Below the pieces are notes generated by a model. The model made no database searches. It saw nothing but the letters and a program-made list of their open reading frames with translations, and was not told the DNA's origin. Below, in pieces: positions 34,903 to 43,616 of a DNA stretch of 64,000 nt. The DNA comes from Octadecabacter temperatus (lineage in GTDB: Bacteria > Pseudomonadota > Alphaproteobacteria > Rhodobacterales > Rhodobacteraceae), in NCBI RefSeq assembly GCF_001187845.1, contig NZ_CP012160.1, forward strand, positions 2,170,001-2,234,000, in the 5' to 3' direction. Position 1 is the first letter of the stretch. Each line of letters opens with the position of its first letter. A program made the position numbers and the translations under genes.

Positions 34903-36699
34903 ATGACACTGAAGATGAAAAATTTACGCTCCGATAATACGTCCCCACGGGACCTCTTTCGGATGTTGCGTCGTGATGAAGATGGGTCGATTATCATCTT
35001 CTCTCTCATGATGTTTGTCTTGATCTTGTGGTTCGGCGGCATGGCTGTCGACCTGATGCGTTTCGAAACTACACGCACCAAACTTCAAGGTACGCTTGAC
35101 CGCGCTGTGCTAGCAGCCGCGGACCTTGATCAAACCTTACCTCCAGCAGAAGTCTGCGCCGATTATTTCGCGAAAGCAGGCATGTCCCAATTCCTCGACA
35201 CTTGTATCGTTGATCAAGGCATCAACTACCGTGTCGTCACCGCCGTCGCGGATGCTGAAATGCCGCTATTCTTCTATGACCTGCCATCGGTTTTCTCTTC
35301 TCCGTTCTCGGCCGAGCTTTCGTCGTTAACCGTTTCAGGCACGTCGACTGCCGAAGAGCGTGTAACAGATGTTGAGGTCTCGCTTGTTTTGGACGTTTCC
35401 GGTTCCATGAACAGCAACAGCCGTATCCAAAACCTTCGTCCAGCTGCGCGTGACTTTGTAACCACCGTTCTGTCGAACAACACCAACGCACCACAAGGTC
35501 TGATCACAATCTCGATCGTACCTTACTCTGCTGTTGTTAATCCAGGCACGCTGATTGAGCCGTACTTGAACATTAATCGTAGCCATGATGAATCCGCGTG
35601 TTTGCTGTTTGATGATGACGAATTCGAAACCACTGAGCTGGATCTTTCGGCAACCTACGATCACGTCTCACACTTTGACCCGAGCTGGTACAGCGACTCC
35701 AACTCCGCATCAGATGGCGATAACCTTATCAAATACCCTTGGTGCCACGTTGGCGACCACAATGCCATTATTCCGCACACCACAAACGAAAGCGATCTGC
35801 ACGACGCAATTGATGACCTTGAACCATATGGCAACACAGCCATTGATATGGGTGTTAAGTGGGCTGCGGCCCTGCTGGATCCAAGCACGAACGCAATTAT
35901 TTCTGGTCTTGCAGGCCAGGCCGGAACCGGCGTTCCAGCAATCGCATCGCCCCGTCCGGAAGAATTCGGGCAATCTGACATTCTGAAAGTCATCGTTGTG
36001 ATGACCGATGGCCAGAACACGACCCAGTATGACTTGGTTCCAACAATGAAATGGGACTTGTCCCGAATCTGGTTTGACCGTTCCCCATCGGGATCTGGCT
36101 CTCCGATCGATCTCGAGGAAGTCGATTACTACAGCACGTCCGTTCAGTACGCAGGTGAAAACACGACTAGTCGCACCGATGATTACTTTTATTGGGATAT
36201 CTCGAGTTCGACGATCTCCCGTAGCCAGCGTTACCCACGTGGCTTTGCTAATCGCGATGCCTACCTGAATTCGGGTACAATTGCGGAATATGACGGTATT
36301 GGCTCCGGTACGATGTATGACGACAACATGTTTAATGCCAGCTGGTCTGACATGATGGCAATTCGTGTTTACAACCAAATCGACCGTGACTGGTTACGCC
36401 GCGCGTATATCCATGAGTACATTTCTTATAACGAGTATAAGGAACCTGAATGGGGGATCGACACCGGTATCGTTAACTCCACGGAAGCCAATGCCCGCCT
36501 ATCAGATATTTGTGAGGCGGCCCGCGACGAAGGCATCGTGATCTATACAGTTGCATTTGAGGCGCCATCCAATGGTCAAACTGCCCTACGCGACTGTGCG
36601 AGCACGCCAAGCCACTACTTTGATGTGCAAGGCTCAGATATCTCTGACGCATTCGCCGCGATCGCTACAAACATTCGCAACTTGAAGCTGACCCAGTAA
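34903..36699 (+). CDS. TadG-like pilus assembly protein with von Willebrand A domain
   Basis: A 598-residue protein. Residues ~20-60 have the Tad-type N-terminal segment RRDEDGSIIIFSLMMFVLI followed by a hydrophobic helix and FETTRTKLQGTLDRAVLAAADL, typical of TadG/TadE proteins with Flp-type pseudopilin processing. From ~residue 160 there is a von Willebrand A domain with the MIDAS start VEVSLVLDVSGSMNSNSR (DxSxS), and a later Asp in VIVVMTDGQNTTQ. A long Ser/Asp/Tyr-rich insertion follows before the C-terminal AARDEGIVIYTVAFE. Likely exported and envelope-bound, binding metal ions or ligands. It is the first of three linked genes. Confidence 0.88.
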   Translation: MTLKMKNLRSDNTSPRDLFRMLRRDEDGSIIIFSLMMFVLILWFGGMAVDLMRFETTRTKLQGTLDRAVLAAADLDQTLPPAEVCADYFAKAGMSQFLDTCIVDQGINYRVVTAVADAEMPLFFYDLPSVFSSPFSAELSSLTVSGTSTAEERVTDVEVSLVLDVSGSMNSNSRIQNLRPAARDFVTTVLSNNTNAPQGLITISIVPYSAVVNPGTLIEPYLNINRSHDESACLLFDDDEFETTELDLSATYDHVSHFDPSWYSDSNSASDGDNLIKYPWCHVGDHNAIIPHTTNESDLHDAIDDLEPYGNTAIDMGVKWAAALLDPSTNAIISGLAGQAGTGVPAIASPRPEEFGQSDILKVIVVMTDGQNTTQYDLVPTMKWDLSRIWFDRSPSGSGSPIDLEEVDYYSTSVQYAGENTTSRTDDYFYWDISSSTISRSQRYPRGFANRDAYLNSGTIAEYDGIGSGTMYDDNMFNASWSDMMAIRVYNQIDRDWLRRAYIHEYISYNEYKEPEWGIDTGIVNSTEANARLSDICEAARDEGIVIYTVAFEAPSNGQTALRDCASTPSHYFDVQGSDISDAFAAIATNIRNLKLTQ

Positions 36700-36709
36700 G
36701 GAAACCGGA

Positions 36710-37273
36710 ATGATTTTCGCAATCAAATCTATCGCACGTTTCTTACGTTTGTTCCGCAAGGAAGAAGATGGCAGTGAATCTGTTGAGTTTGCTCTGATCT
36801 TTCTTCCGTTCATCCTGATCCCAGTGTCCGGATTTGAACTTGGCCTGCTCATGACCCGTCATGTGATGGTCGAACGTGGGCTGACGATGGCGGTTCGTGA
36901 AGTCTCTTTGAACACGGGCATTCCCTTCACCGATACCCAGGTGAAAACCATGATCTGCAACTCAGCGGGGATTATTCCGAACTGTATGACCAATCTGCGC
37001 CTTGAGATGCGCAACATTGACCTACGTTACACGGGTACCGCCGCTACGAACGAGATCCCTCGTACGGCCTCCTGCACCGATCTGGAAAGCCCAGATCAGG
37101 CACCGCGGAACTATACCAATGGTCAAGCAAACGAATTGATGATCGTACGCGCCTGCGGCTTGTTTTCCCCGATGCTGCCTGAATTCGGATTGGGTTATTT
37201 TCTGTCCCGCATCCGCGGCGATGGCTACTACCCACTCGTGGCGTCGACAGCCTTTGTGATGGAGCCTGTATAA
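36710..37273 (+). CDS. TadE-type pseudopilin-like protein
   Basis: A 187-residue protein with the N-terminal RKEEDGSESVEFALIFLPFILIPVSGFELG, the TadE-type charged-Gly-hydrophobic start (E-x-G-x-x-x-x-E/V-F-A-L). The C-terminal domain contains several Cys (MICNSAGIIPNCMTN, TASCTDLE, VRACGLFSP), consistent with periplasmic disulfides. Follows the vWA gene after 10 bases; its stop TAA shares a base with the next ATG (TAATG). Confidence 0.88.
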   Translation: MIFAIKSIARFLRLFRKEEDGSESVEFALIFLPFILIPVSGFELGLLMTRHVMVERGLTMAVREVSLNTGIPFTDTQVKTMICNSAGIIPNCMTNLRLEMRNIDLRYTGTAATNEIPRTASCTDLESPDQAPRNYTNGQANELMIVRACGLFSPMLPEFGLGYFLSRIRGDGYYPLVASTAFVMEPV

Positions 37274-37893
37274 TGCTGACATTCATCAAATCGAAACTGC
37301 GCCGCTTCCGGCGTGAAGAAGAAGGCGCGATGGTTGTCGAAGCGATGATCATGTTCCCGACACTGTTTGCCTGCGTTATCGCAACGTTCGTTTTCTTTGA
37401 CGCGTTTCGCAACCAGTCCATCAATTTGAAAGCGGCTTACACGATTTCAGATGCGCTAAGTCGCGAAGACCAAGGTATTACCAACACGTTCATCACCAAC
37501 ACTTGGCTCGTCCACCGCTTTTTAACCAACTCTGAAGCACTGACGAAGCTGCGCGTGACACTCGTCAAATACGTTGATGACACGGATGATGAGGTCGACA
37601 ATGGCGAACATATTGCGGTTTGGTCAGTCGAAAAGGGTGGTGCGGGCACGCTCACCGACGCGGAAGTGCAAATGATGAACGCAAATAACGAAATCCCAGT
37701 CATGCCTGACGGCGAAACACTGATCCTCGTTCAGACTTGGGTCGACTATGAGCCGAACTTCAGCATTGGTCTGGGGGCTTTCACATTCGAAAACACTATC
37801 TTCACCCGTCCACGTGCTGCGGCGAATGGAGTTTGCTATGACCATAACGGTGTCCCGGATGGCGATGACATTTGTCCAGTCGGTGGTGCTTAG
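37273..37893 (+). CDS. TadE/TadF-type pseudopilin-like protein
   Basis: A 206-residue protein starting LTFIKSKLRRFRREEEGAMVVEAMIMFPTLF, again the basic-acidic-Gly then hydrophobic helix pattern of TadE/TadF. The C-terminal part is acidic (YVDDTDDEVDNGEHIAVWS) and ends in a short Cys-containing tail (GVCYDHNGVPDGDDICPVGG) resembling a calcium-binding-type loop. Third gene of the trio. Its TAG overlaps the stop of the convergent gene at 37890. Confidence 0.85.
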   Translation: MLTFIKSKLRRFRREEEGAMVVEAMIMFPTLFACVIATFVFFDAFRNQSINLKAAYTISDALSREDQGITNTFITNTWLVHRFLTNSEALTKLRVTLVKYVDDTDDEVDNGEHIAVWSVEKGGAGTLTDAEVQMMNANNEIPVMPDGETLILVQTWVDYEPNFSIGLGAFTFENTIFTRPRAAANGVCYDHNGVPDGDDICPVGGA

Positions 37894-38384
37894 TCTTTCT
37901 CGAAACGACGCGAGACGATCCGCAACGCAATTTGTTCGGCCATGTATTTGGCCGGACCGGACGCCGTAGCCCCCCCAACACCAACCCGCGTCGAAAACCG
38001 CCACCAAAGCCCAGGCGCCCAAACACGCGACTGGGGGTTATGCAGGCGCAAAATGAAGCCGTTTGATGGCTTGAACGCGAACGCCCCCCGATCAATAGAC
38101 TTGATATTGGACAGTTCGGCCAAAACTTGGCCAGACGTATCGCGCAGCTCTCGCTCGGTGAGAACAAGCCCAAGTAATGTCGCGCGGCGCAACCTCTCCG
38201 CGACGACAAGCGCCCCCGCGCCTAGCAAAATCAAGAAGATCTGCCATCCAAATGCGGGCGGCTCCATAAACGCCAGCAAGATCAACATGGCCCCTAGTAC
38301 GAAAACCGCCCCATAGGCGAAAAGCCTGCGCAGTGCCGACGCTTGAATAGTGGCGATAACTTCGTCGTCTTTAGCGTTTTGCAT
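37890..38384 (-). CDS. Small membrane protein, unknown function
   Basis: A 164-residue protein with two adjacent hydrophobic segments at residues ~22-60 (YGAVFVLGAMLILLAF and WQIFLILLGAGALVV). A C-terminal cytosolic-looking domain follows (LGLVLTERELRDTSGQVLAE, SIDRGAFAFKPSNGFILRL) resembling bacterial PH-like modules. It is convergent with the TadE/TadF-type gene. Similar proteins are frequent in Rhodobacteraceae, but I know no function. Confidence 0.75.
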   Translation of the reverse strand: MQNAKDDEVIATIQASALRRLFAYGAVFVLGAMLILLAFMEPPAFGWQIFLILLGAGALVVAERLRRATLLGLVLTERELRDTSGQVLAELSNIKSIDRGAFAFKPSNGFILRLHNPQSRVWAPGLWWRFSTRVGVGGATASGPAKYMAEQIALRIVSRRFEKD

Positions 38385-38440
38385 GTCAGCCCCTTTGTTC
38401 GTGCTTTCCTCTAGCCAACAAAGAGAGGCATGAAAAGCGC

Positions 38441-39385
38441 CTAGCGGGGCGGCGTTACCTCATATCCAGGTTCTTCGGCTTCATCATCGACCATTTCTGC
38501 CGGAAATCCGGGGGCCGTGATGTCTAGCCCAGTGGCTTCTTCGAGGCGTTTGATGATGTCATCGGATTGGGCATCAAACCCGTACCGATTGATACCTTCT
38601 TCAAAGATTTTCACCATCATCGGGCTGATTTCCAAAGGCACATCATTGTCTTCGGCAATCTGCTGAAATAGCCCGATATCCTTTTTAACAAGCCCCATCG
38701 AGAACCCGATATCGCGGCTACCGTTCAAAATGACTTGGCTTTCGGTTTCATGCACAAACGACGTACCGCTTGAAATCTTGATCGCCTCATAGGTCGTTGC
38801 CAAATCCATTCCAGCCGCCTTCATTGTGACCATCGCTTCACAAACCGTCAGCAGGTTCGCCGTCGCCAAATAATTCGTCATCACCTTTAGCGTGCTGGCC
38901 GTCCCAACGTCGCCTGTGTGCAATACTCGCCGACCAAGCGTCGTCAAAATCGGGAGGACCTTTTCAAACGTGGCGCGGTCACACCCTGCAAAAATCGAAA
39001 TGTTGCCAGTATCAGCGCGATGACAACCTCCGGAGACAGGACAATCCACCGCAAAACCGCCCCGTTCAGTTACGGCAGCAGCATGACGTTTGAGCTCCTC
39101 CGCATCTGTCGTCGACATTTCCAACCAGATTTTGCCAGCAGTAACACTCGGCATCATCGCCTCAACGACGGCGGCACAGGCATTGGGAGATGGAAGGCAC
39201 GTGATCACCACATCGCACTCATCCATCAATTGCGCTGGCGATCCGCCGTCCCGTGCGCCACGTGCCACAAATCCGGCCACGGCCTCGGCGTCTAAATCAT
39301 GCACCGCCAAATCGAACCCATTGCGCAAAACAGATCCTGCCAGTTTCCCACCAACGGACCCAAGCCCTACAAATCCAACTTTCAT
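38441..39385 (-). CDS. 3-hydroxyisobutyrate dehydrogenase-type NAD(P)-dependent oxidoreductase
   Basis: A 314-residue beta-hydroxyacid dehydrogenase: MKVGFVGLGSVGGKLAGSVL (NAD-binding GxGxxG), DCPVSGGCHRADTGNISIFAGC (substrate-binding region) and STLKVMTNYLATANLLT with the catalytic Lys. Such enzymes reduce 3-hydroxyisobutyrate, glyoxylate or related 2- or 3-hydroxy acids; the substrate is not determined here. The C-terminal ~25 residues are an acidic extension. The 186-base gap upstream shows nothing recognisable. Confidence 0.87.
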   Translation of the reverse strand: MKVGFVGLGSVGGKLAGSVLRNGFDLAVHDLDAEAVAGFVARGARDGGSPAQLMDECDVVITCLPSPNACAAVVEAMMPSVTAGKIWLEMSTTDAEELKRHAAAVTERGGFAVDCPVSGGCHRADTGNISIFAGCDRATFEKVLPILTTLGRRVLHTGDVGTASTLKVMTNYLATANLLTVCEAMVTMKAAGMDLATTYEAIKISSGTSFVHETESQVILNGSRDIGFSMGLVKKDIGLFQQIAEDNDVPLEISPMMVKIFEEGINRYGFDAQSDDIIKRLEEATGLDITAPGFPAEMVDDEAEEPGYEVTPPR

Positions 39386-39571
39386 AAATCTCTCCTGTTT
39401 GGAAAAACCTCGCCGTATGCATCCGACACGTCTGTTTCATTCACGACACGTCTTGCTTTTGTTTCGTAAAGATCCCCGCCGGAGGCTCCAACACATCCAA
39501 ATTGCACAGCATTCCTTGCTGACCACGCGACCTGCATCTATGGTCGCGGCAACTCCGAATGGACACAAAAC

Positions 39572-39859
39572 ATGCGCTTCGCCCTCGCCCTTTTTGCTCT
39601 GCTTGCTGCACTGCCATCTTGCACCGAATTTCCGGAGCTTGATTCAACGGTGTCGTCAGAAGTTGCCAATGCCCCCTACCCTGAACTTGTACCGCTCGCG
39701 CCGCTCCTTGCGCAGGCAAACACAAGCACGGGCGCGGCAGAAATCGCCAATACAAACATCGATTCCCGTCTTTCCAACTTACGCGCACGCGCTGCACGTT
39801 TACGTGGCCCCGTCATTCCAGCCGCTATACGGGCACGCATGCTGCGCGGCGTGCGTTGA
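39572..39859 (+). CDS. Small lipoprotein-like protein
   Basis: A 95-residue protein with an N-terminal signal (MRFALALFALLAALPSC, lipobox-like LPSC) followed by TEFPELDSTVSSEVANAPYP and a C-terminal Ala/Arg-rich helix (NLRARAARLRGPVIPAAIRARM). The lipobox has Pro at an unusual position, so lipidation is probable but not sure. It precedes hom by 56 bases. Function unknown; orthologues next to hom in related genomes would support it. Confidence 0.65.
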   Translation: MRFALALFALLAALPSCTEFPELDSTVSSEVANAPYPELVPLAPLLAQANTSTGAAEIANTNIDSRLSNLRARAARLRGPVIPAAIRARMLRGVR

Positions 39860-39915
39860 AGTCCTGCGGTCAACGCGCTAACACCCGCCTAAATCTAATC
39901 TAAGGATCATCCGTC

Positions 39916-41205
39916 ATGACCACCCCCCTTCGTCTCGGCATTGCTGGCCTCGGAACCGTTGGTGTGGGCGTTGTCCGCATCATCCGCAAACAAGCGGACC
40001 TGCTTGAGGCCCGCACCGGTCGCAAAATCACCATTTCCGCCGTGTCCGCACGATCCAAAGACAAGGACCGTGGCGTTCCATTAGCGGATTACGCTTGGGA
40101 AGATGACCCCGTCGCACTGGCGAAGCGTGACGATGTAGATGTGTTCGTTGAACTGATGGGGGGCGACGAAGGCCCTGCCAAAGACGCAACCGAAGCCGCG
40201 ATCAGAGCTGGCAAAGACGTGGTTACCGCCAATAAGGCCATGCTTGCCCATCACGGGCAAGAACTGGCCGAAGCGGCCGAAAACGCCGGTTTGGTCATTC
40301 GCTATGAAGCCGCCGTCGCAGGTGGCATTCCGGTGATGAAAGCCCTGACCGAAGGTCTGGCTGGCAATGAGATCACCCGCGTTATGGGCGTTATGAACGG
40401 CACCTGTAACTACATCCTCACGCAAATGCAGGCGACGCGCCAAGGCTACAACGCGTTGTTTGATGAGGCCGACAAACTCGGCTACCTCGAAGCAGATCCG
40501 AACCTCGATGTGGGCGGCATCGATGCGGGCCACAAACTCGCGCTTCTGTCATCTGTTGCGTTCGGCACGCAGGTCGATTTCGACGCGGTTGAACTTGAAG
40601 GCATCCAAGCGATCACACTTGAAGACATCGACGCAGCGGCCGATATGGGTTTCCGCATTAAATTGCTCGGCGTTGCGCAGATGACTGGTCGTGGTCTTGA
40701 GCAACGCATGTCCCCTTGTCTGGTGCCAGACCAATCCCCGCTCGGCCAACTTGAGGGCGGCACCAACATGGTCGTCATTGAAGGCGATTCCGTGGGCCAA
40801 ATCGTGCTACGTGGTGCAGGTGCTGGCGAAGGTCCAACTGCAAGCGCGGTCATGTCCGACATCATCGATATCGCCCGTGGCTTGCGCCTGAACACATTTG
40901 GGCAACCCGCCACAACATTGCGCAAAGCACGTCCCGCGAAGGCGGCGGTTCCTGCGCCGTACTATCTGCGTATGCAGTTGGTCGACAAACCTGGCGCGCT
41001 TGCTAAGGTCGCCGCAGTCTTGGGCGACGCAGGCGTTTCGATTGATCGGATGCGTCAGTACGGACACCAAGATACCTCCGCTCCTGTGCTGATCGTGACC
41101 CACAAAGTGACGCGCACAGCCCTCGACGAAGCACTTGCCGCGATGACCAATACATCCGTGGTTCAGGGTGATCCTGTCGCCATCCGCATCGAAGATGTTG
41201 GCTAG
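39916..41205 (+). CDS. hom: Homoserine dehydrogenase
   Basis: NADPH-dependent reduction of aspartate semialdehyde to homoserine in Thr/Met biosynthesis. The 429-residue protein begins LRLGIAGLGTVGVGVVRII (NAD-binding), has TANKAMLAHHGQELAE, YEAAVAGGIPVMKAL and GVMNGTCNYILTQMQ (substrate/catalytic), and ends with an ACT domain (LVDKPGALAKVAAVLGDAGVS), the regulatory module for threonine feedback. Single-function Hom rather than an aspartokinase fusion. It is followed on the same strand by the MFS gene after 31 bases. Confidence 0.96.
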   Translation: MTTPLRLGIAGLGTVGVGVVRIIRKQADLLEARTGRKITISAVSARSKDKDRGVPLADYAWEDDPVALAKRDDVDVFVELMGGDEGPAKDATEAAIRAGKDVVTANKAMLAHHGQELAEAAENAGLVIRYEAAVAGGIPVMKALTEGLAGNEITRVMGVMNGTCNYILTQMQATRQGYNALFDEADKLGYLEADPNLDVGGIDAGHKLALLSSVAFGTQVDFDAVELEGIQAITLEDIDAAADMGFRIKLLGVAQMTGRGLEQRMSPCLVPDQSPLGQLEGGTNMVVIEGDSVGQIVLRGAGAGEGPTASAVMSDIIDIARGLRLNTFGQPATTLRKARPAKAAVPAPYYLRMQLVDKPGALAKVAAVLGDAGVSIDRMRQYGHQDTSAPVLIVTHKVTRTALDEALAAMTNTSVVQGDPVAIRIEDVG

Positions 41206-41236
41206 TTAACTTCGGACGACCTGCTAGGGTGAAGTC

Positions 41237-42466
41237 ATGAACCCTGACGTCACCAGCAACATTTCACTTTACCGCTGGTCACGTTTCCTGCGCAGTCTGA
41301 CCTTTTGGCAGGCCGTCTGGTTTCTATATTTCCAAGACATCCTGTCTGGCGCACAAGCGATCTTGCTTTATGTCGTGCTCGACGTGGCGGTCACGACCCT
41401 CGAAGTGCCCTCGGGCTACATGTCCGACCGCCTTGGGCGTCGAAAAACCCTGATCGCCAGCGCTATTGTGACCCTAATTGGCGTCACGCTTCTTGGTTTT
41501 GGCAGCAGCTTTGCAACCTTCGCAGCGGCGCAAATCCTGATCGGTGCAGGCAGTGCGTTTTCAAGTGGCACAGACGAAGCAATGCTCTATGAAAGCCTTG
41601 CTGCGACGGGTCGTGAGGACGAAATCGAAGCGCAGGAAGTCATCGCGTGGCGCTATTCGTTCATCGGCCTCGCGCTATCAGCTGTCACAGGTGGTGCGCT
41701 TGCGTTGCTTGATCCGCGCCTGCCGTTCATAGCCACGGGTGTCGCAATGGCGGGCTTGCTTTGGGTGACGTGGCGATTTGTCGAACCTCCACGCACCACT
41801 GATATGGCGGAAGGGTCTGAATTGCTGCGCCTTTCGCATTTGGGTTCTAACTTTCGCAACCCAGTCTTGCTGTGGTTCTTCGCCCTAACCGTCCTGATGT
41901 ATTGCTTCAGTCATTTGCCCTTTGTGTTTGGGCAGCCCTTTATCCTTGAAGCATTGAATGATGTCGGCCTCGCCAGCAGCGCGCCCTTGGTCAGTGGATT
42001 AATCACAGCGTTGATGATGGGTATTTCCGTCGCTGTTTCCTTGTTTGCACTACAGCTGCGCAACCGCCTTGGCCTGCCACTGCTACTTCTCGGTGCGTTC
42101 GGTCTGCAAATCGCAATTAGCGGTGTTATGGCCCTGACTGAAAGCGCGGTGGTGCTTGTTTTCCTCCTGTTACGCATGGTGCCGGACGCCCTATCCCGCC
42201 CGTTCATCCTTGGCCGCATTCAACCGCTGTTGTCAGACGACAGCCGCGCGACATGGTTGTCCCTCAAAAGCTTTGTTGGTCGTCTGGTCTTTGCAGTGGC
42301 CCTCTCCGCTGGTGCGGTATCGACCACAGATGCCGGATTGATGCCCTACGCTGACATCGCACGAATTCTGACCATAGCAACGTTGATTGGAATGGTCGCG
42401 ATCGCGTTGCTTGCCCTAAGTTCGCGTAGAATCGCGGTGGCAGCACCAAAAGTTTCAGACTGTTAG
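41237..42466 (+). CDS. MFS transporter
   Basis: A 409-residue protein with about 12 hydrophobic segments and the MFS motif SGYMSDRLGRRKTLIAS (~residue 58). The substrate is not recognisable. It is placed between hom and glpX on the same strand, 31 bases after hom and 67 before glpX. An amino-acid or drug exporter are both possible. Confidence 0.86.
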   Translation: MNPDVTSNISLYRWSRFLRSLTFWQAVWFLYFQDILSGAQAILLYVVLDVAVTTLEVPSGYMSDRLGRRKTLIASAIVTLIGVTLLGFGSSFATFAAAQILIGAGSAFSSGTDEAMLYESLAATGREDEIEAQEVIAWRYSFIGLALSAVTGGALALLDPRLPFIATGVAMAGLLWVTWRFVEPPRTTDMAEGSELLRLSHLGSNFRNPVLLWFFALTVLMYCFSHLPFVFGQPFILEALNDVGLASSAPLVSGLITALMMGISVAVSLFALQLRNRLGLPLLLLGAFGLQIAISGVMALTESAVVLVFLLLRMVPDALSRPFILGRIQPLLSDDSRATWLSLKSFVGRLVFAVALSAGAVSTTDAGLMPYADIARILTIATLIGMVAIALLALSSRRIAVAAPKVSDC

Positions 42467-42533
42467 CGCACACAGTCTTGTAGCTCTCCTGTTCAAGGCG
42501 ATAGGTCGGGGTAACTCAACAAAGGATCTCCTC

Positions 42534-43493
42534 ATGGCTTCCCTCGACTTCAACGATCGTATGCTTTCATTGGGCCTTGCCCGCGTATCTGAGGCCGCGG
42601 CTCTTGCCAGCGCGACCCTGATCGGGCGTGGAGATGAAAAAGCCGCAGACCAAGCGGCTGTGAACGCGATGCGTGAACAACTTAACAAATTGGACATCGA
42701 AGGCGTTGTTGTGATCGGTGAAGGTGAACGCGACGAAGCGCCAATGCTGTTCATCGGTGAAGAGGTTGGGTCCGGCAAAGGACCGGGTGTTGATATCGCA
42801 CTTGATCCGCTGGAAGGCACAACGCTGACAGCCAAAGACATGCCAAACGCGTTGACCGTGATCGCGATGGGCCCGCGCGGTTCAATGTTGCACGCACCTG
42901 ATGTTTACATGGATAAGCTAGCGATTGGTCCAGGGTACAAGACCGGTGTTGTGACAATGGATATGTCACCTTCAGAGCGCGTTTCAGCATTGGCCGCCGC
43001 GAAGGGATGTTCAACAGAAGACATCACAGTTTGCGTTCTGGAACGCCCTCGTCATGAAGATATGATCGCGGAATTGCGCAGCACGGGCGCTGCGATCCGA
43101 CTGATCACAGACGGTGACGTTGCAGGCGTTATGCACTGCGCCGAAGCGGCCACCACGGGCATTGATATGTACATGGGGTCCGGTGGTGCACCTGAAGGTG
43201 TTTTGGCTGCGGCAGCGTTGAAATGCATGGGCGGGCAGATGTTCGGCAAGCTTTTGTTCCGCAATGATGACGAACGCGGCCGCGCGACCAAAGCGGGCAT
43301 CACAAACTTTGATCGCGTCTACACTCGCGACGACATGGTGACTTCCGATGTTATTTTCGCGGCGACTGGTGTGACCGATGGGTCCCTGTTGGCGGGCATC
43401 AAACGTGAGCCAGGATTCCTGACTGCGGAGACGATTTTAATGCGGTCCAAAACAGGGTCTGTACGTCGCATGAGCTATCGCAACCCAGTGTAA
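42534..43493 (+). CDS. glpX: Class II fructose-1,6-bisphosphatase
   Basis: Gluconeogenic removal of the C1 phosphate of fructose 1,6-bisphosphate. The 319-residue protein has GEGERDEAPMLFIGEEVG and DIALDPLEGTTLTAKDMPNA, with the Asp/Glu metal ligands, then YKTGVVTMDMSPSERV, ITDGDVAGVM and MYMGSGGAPEGVLAAAAL, all hallmarks of GlpX. The ATG has AAAGGATC upstream. Followed by hairpins and the recJ gene, an order (hom-glpX-recJ) I recall from other Rhodobacteraceae. Confidence 0.95.
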   Translation: MASLDFNDRMLSLGLARVSEAAALASATLIGRGDEKAADQAAVNAMREQLNKLDIEGVVVIGEGERDEAPMLFIGEEVGSGKGPGVDIALDPLEGTTLTAKDMPNALTVIAMGPRGSMLHAPDVYMDKLAIGPGYKTGVVTMDMSPSERVSALAAAKGCSTEDITVCVLERPRHEDMIAELRSTGAAIRLITDGDVAGVMHCAEAATTGIDMYMGSGGAPEGVLAAAALKCMGGQMFGKLLFRNDDERGRATKAGITNFDRVYTRDDMVTSDVIFAATGVTDGSLLAGIKREPGFLTAETILMRSKTGSVRRMSYRNPV

Positions 43494-43506
43494 ACCTGAC
43501 GGATTG

Positions 43507-43541
43507 CCCCTGCGGGGAGCGGGGGCGCACCTTCGGTGCGC
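43507..43541 (+). terminator. Tandem hairpins after glpX
   Basis: CCCC-TGC-GGGG at 43507-43517 and GCGCACC-TTC-GGTGCGC at 43525-43541 form consecutive stems just after the glpX stop; a T-run (TATTTTTG) follows at about 43553. A probable transcription end or attenuating structure before recJ. Confidence 0.65.
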
Positions 43542-43549
43542 AAGGAAGT

Positions 43550-43571
43550 GAGTATTTTTGAGCCAAAGAAG
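43550..43571 (+). repeat. 22-base dispersed repeat, copy 1
   Basis: GAGTATTTTTGAGCCAAAGAAG, 20 of 22 bases identical to the copy at 50919-50940. Lies in the glpX-recJ gap just after the hairpins. Both copies are at gene 3' ends on the plus strand. Confidence 0.7.
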
Positions 43572-43616
43572 TTCGGGCGTGGCGAATCCCTTTGTTGGCA
43601 CATATGGTGTTGATTG

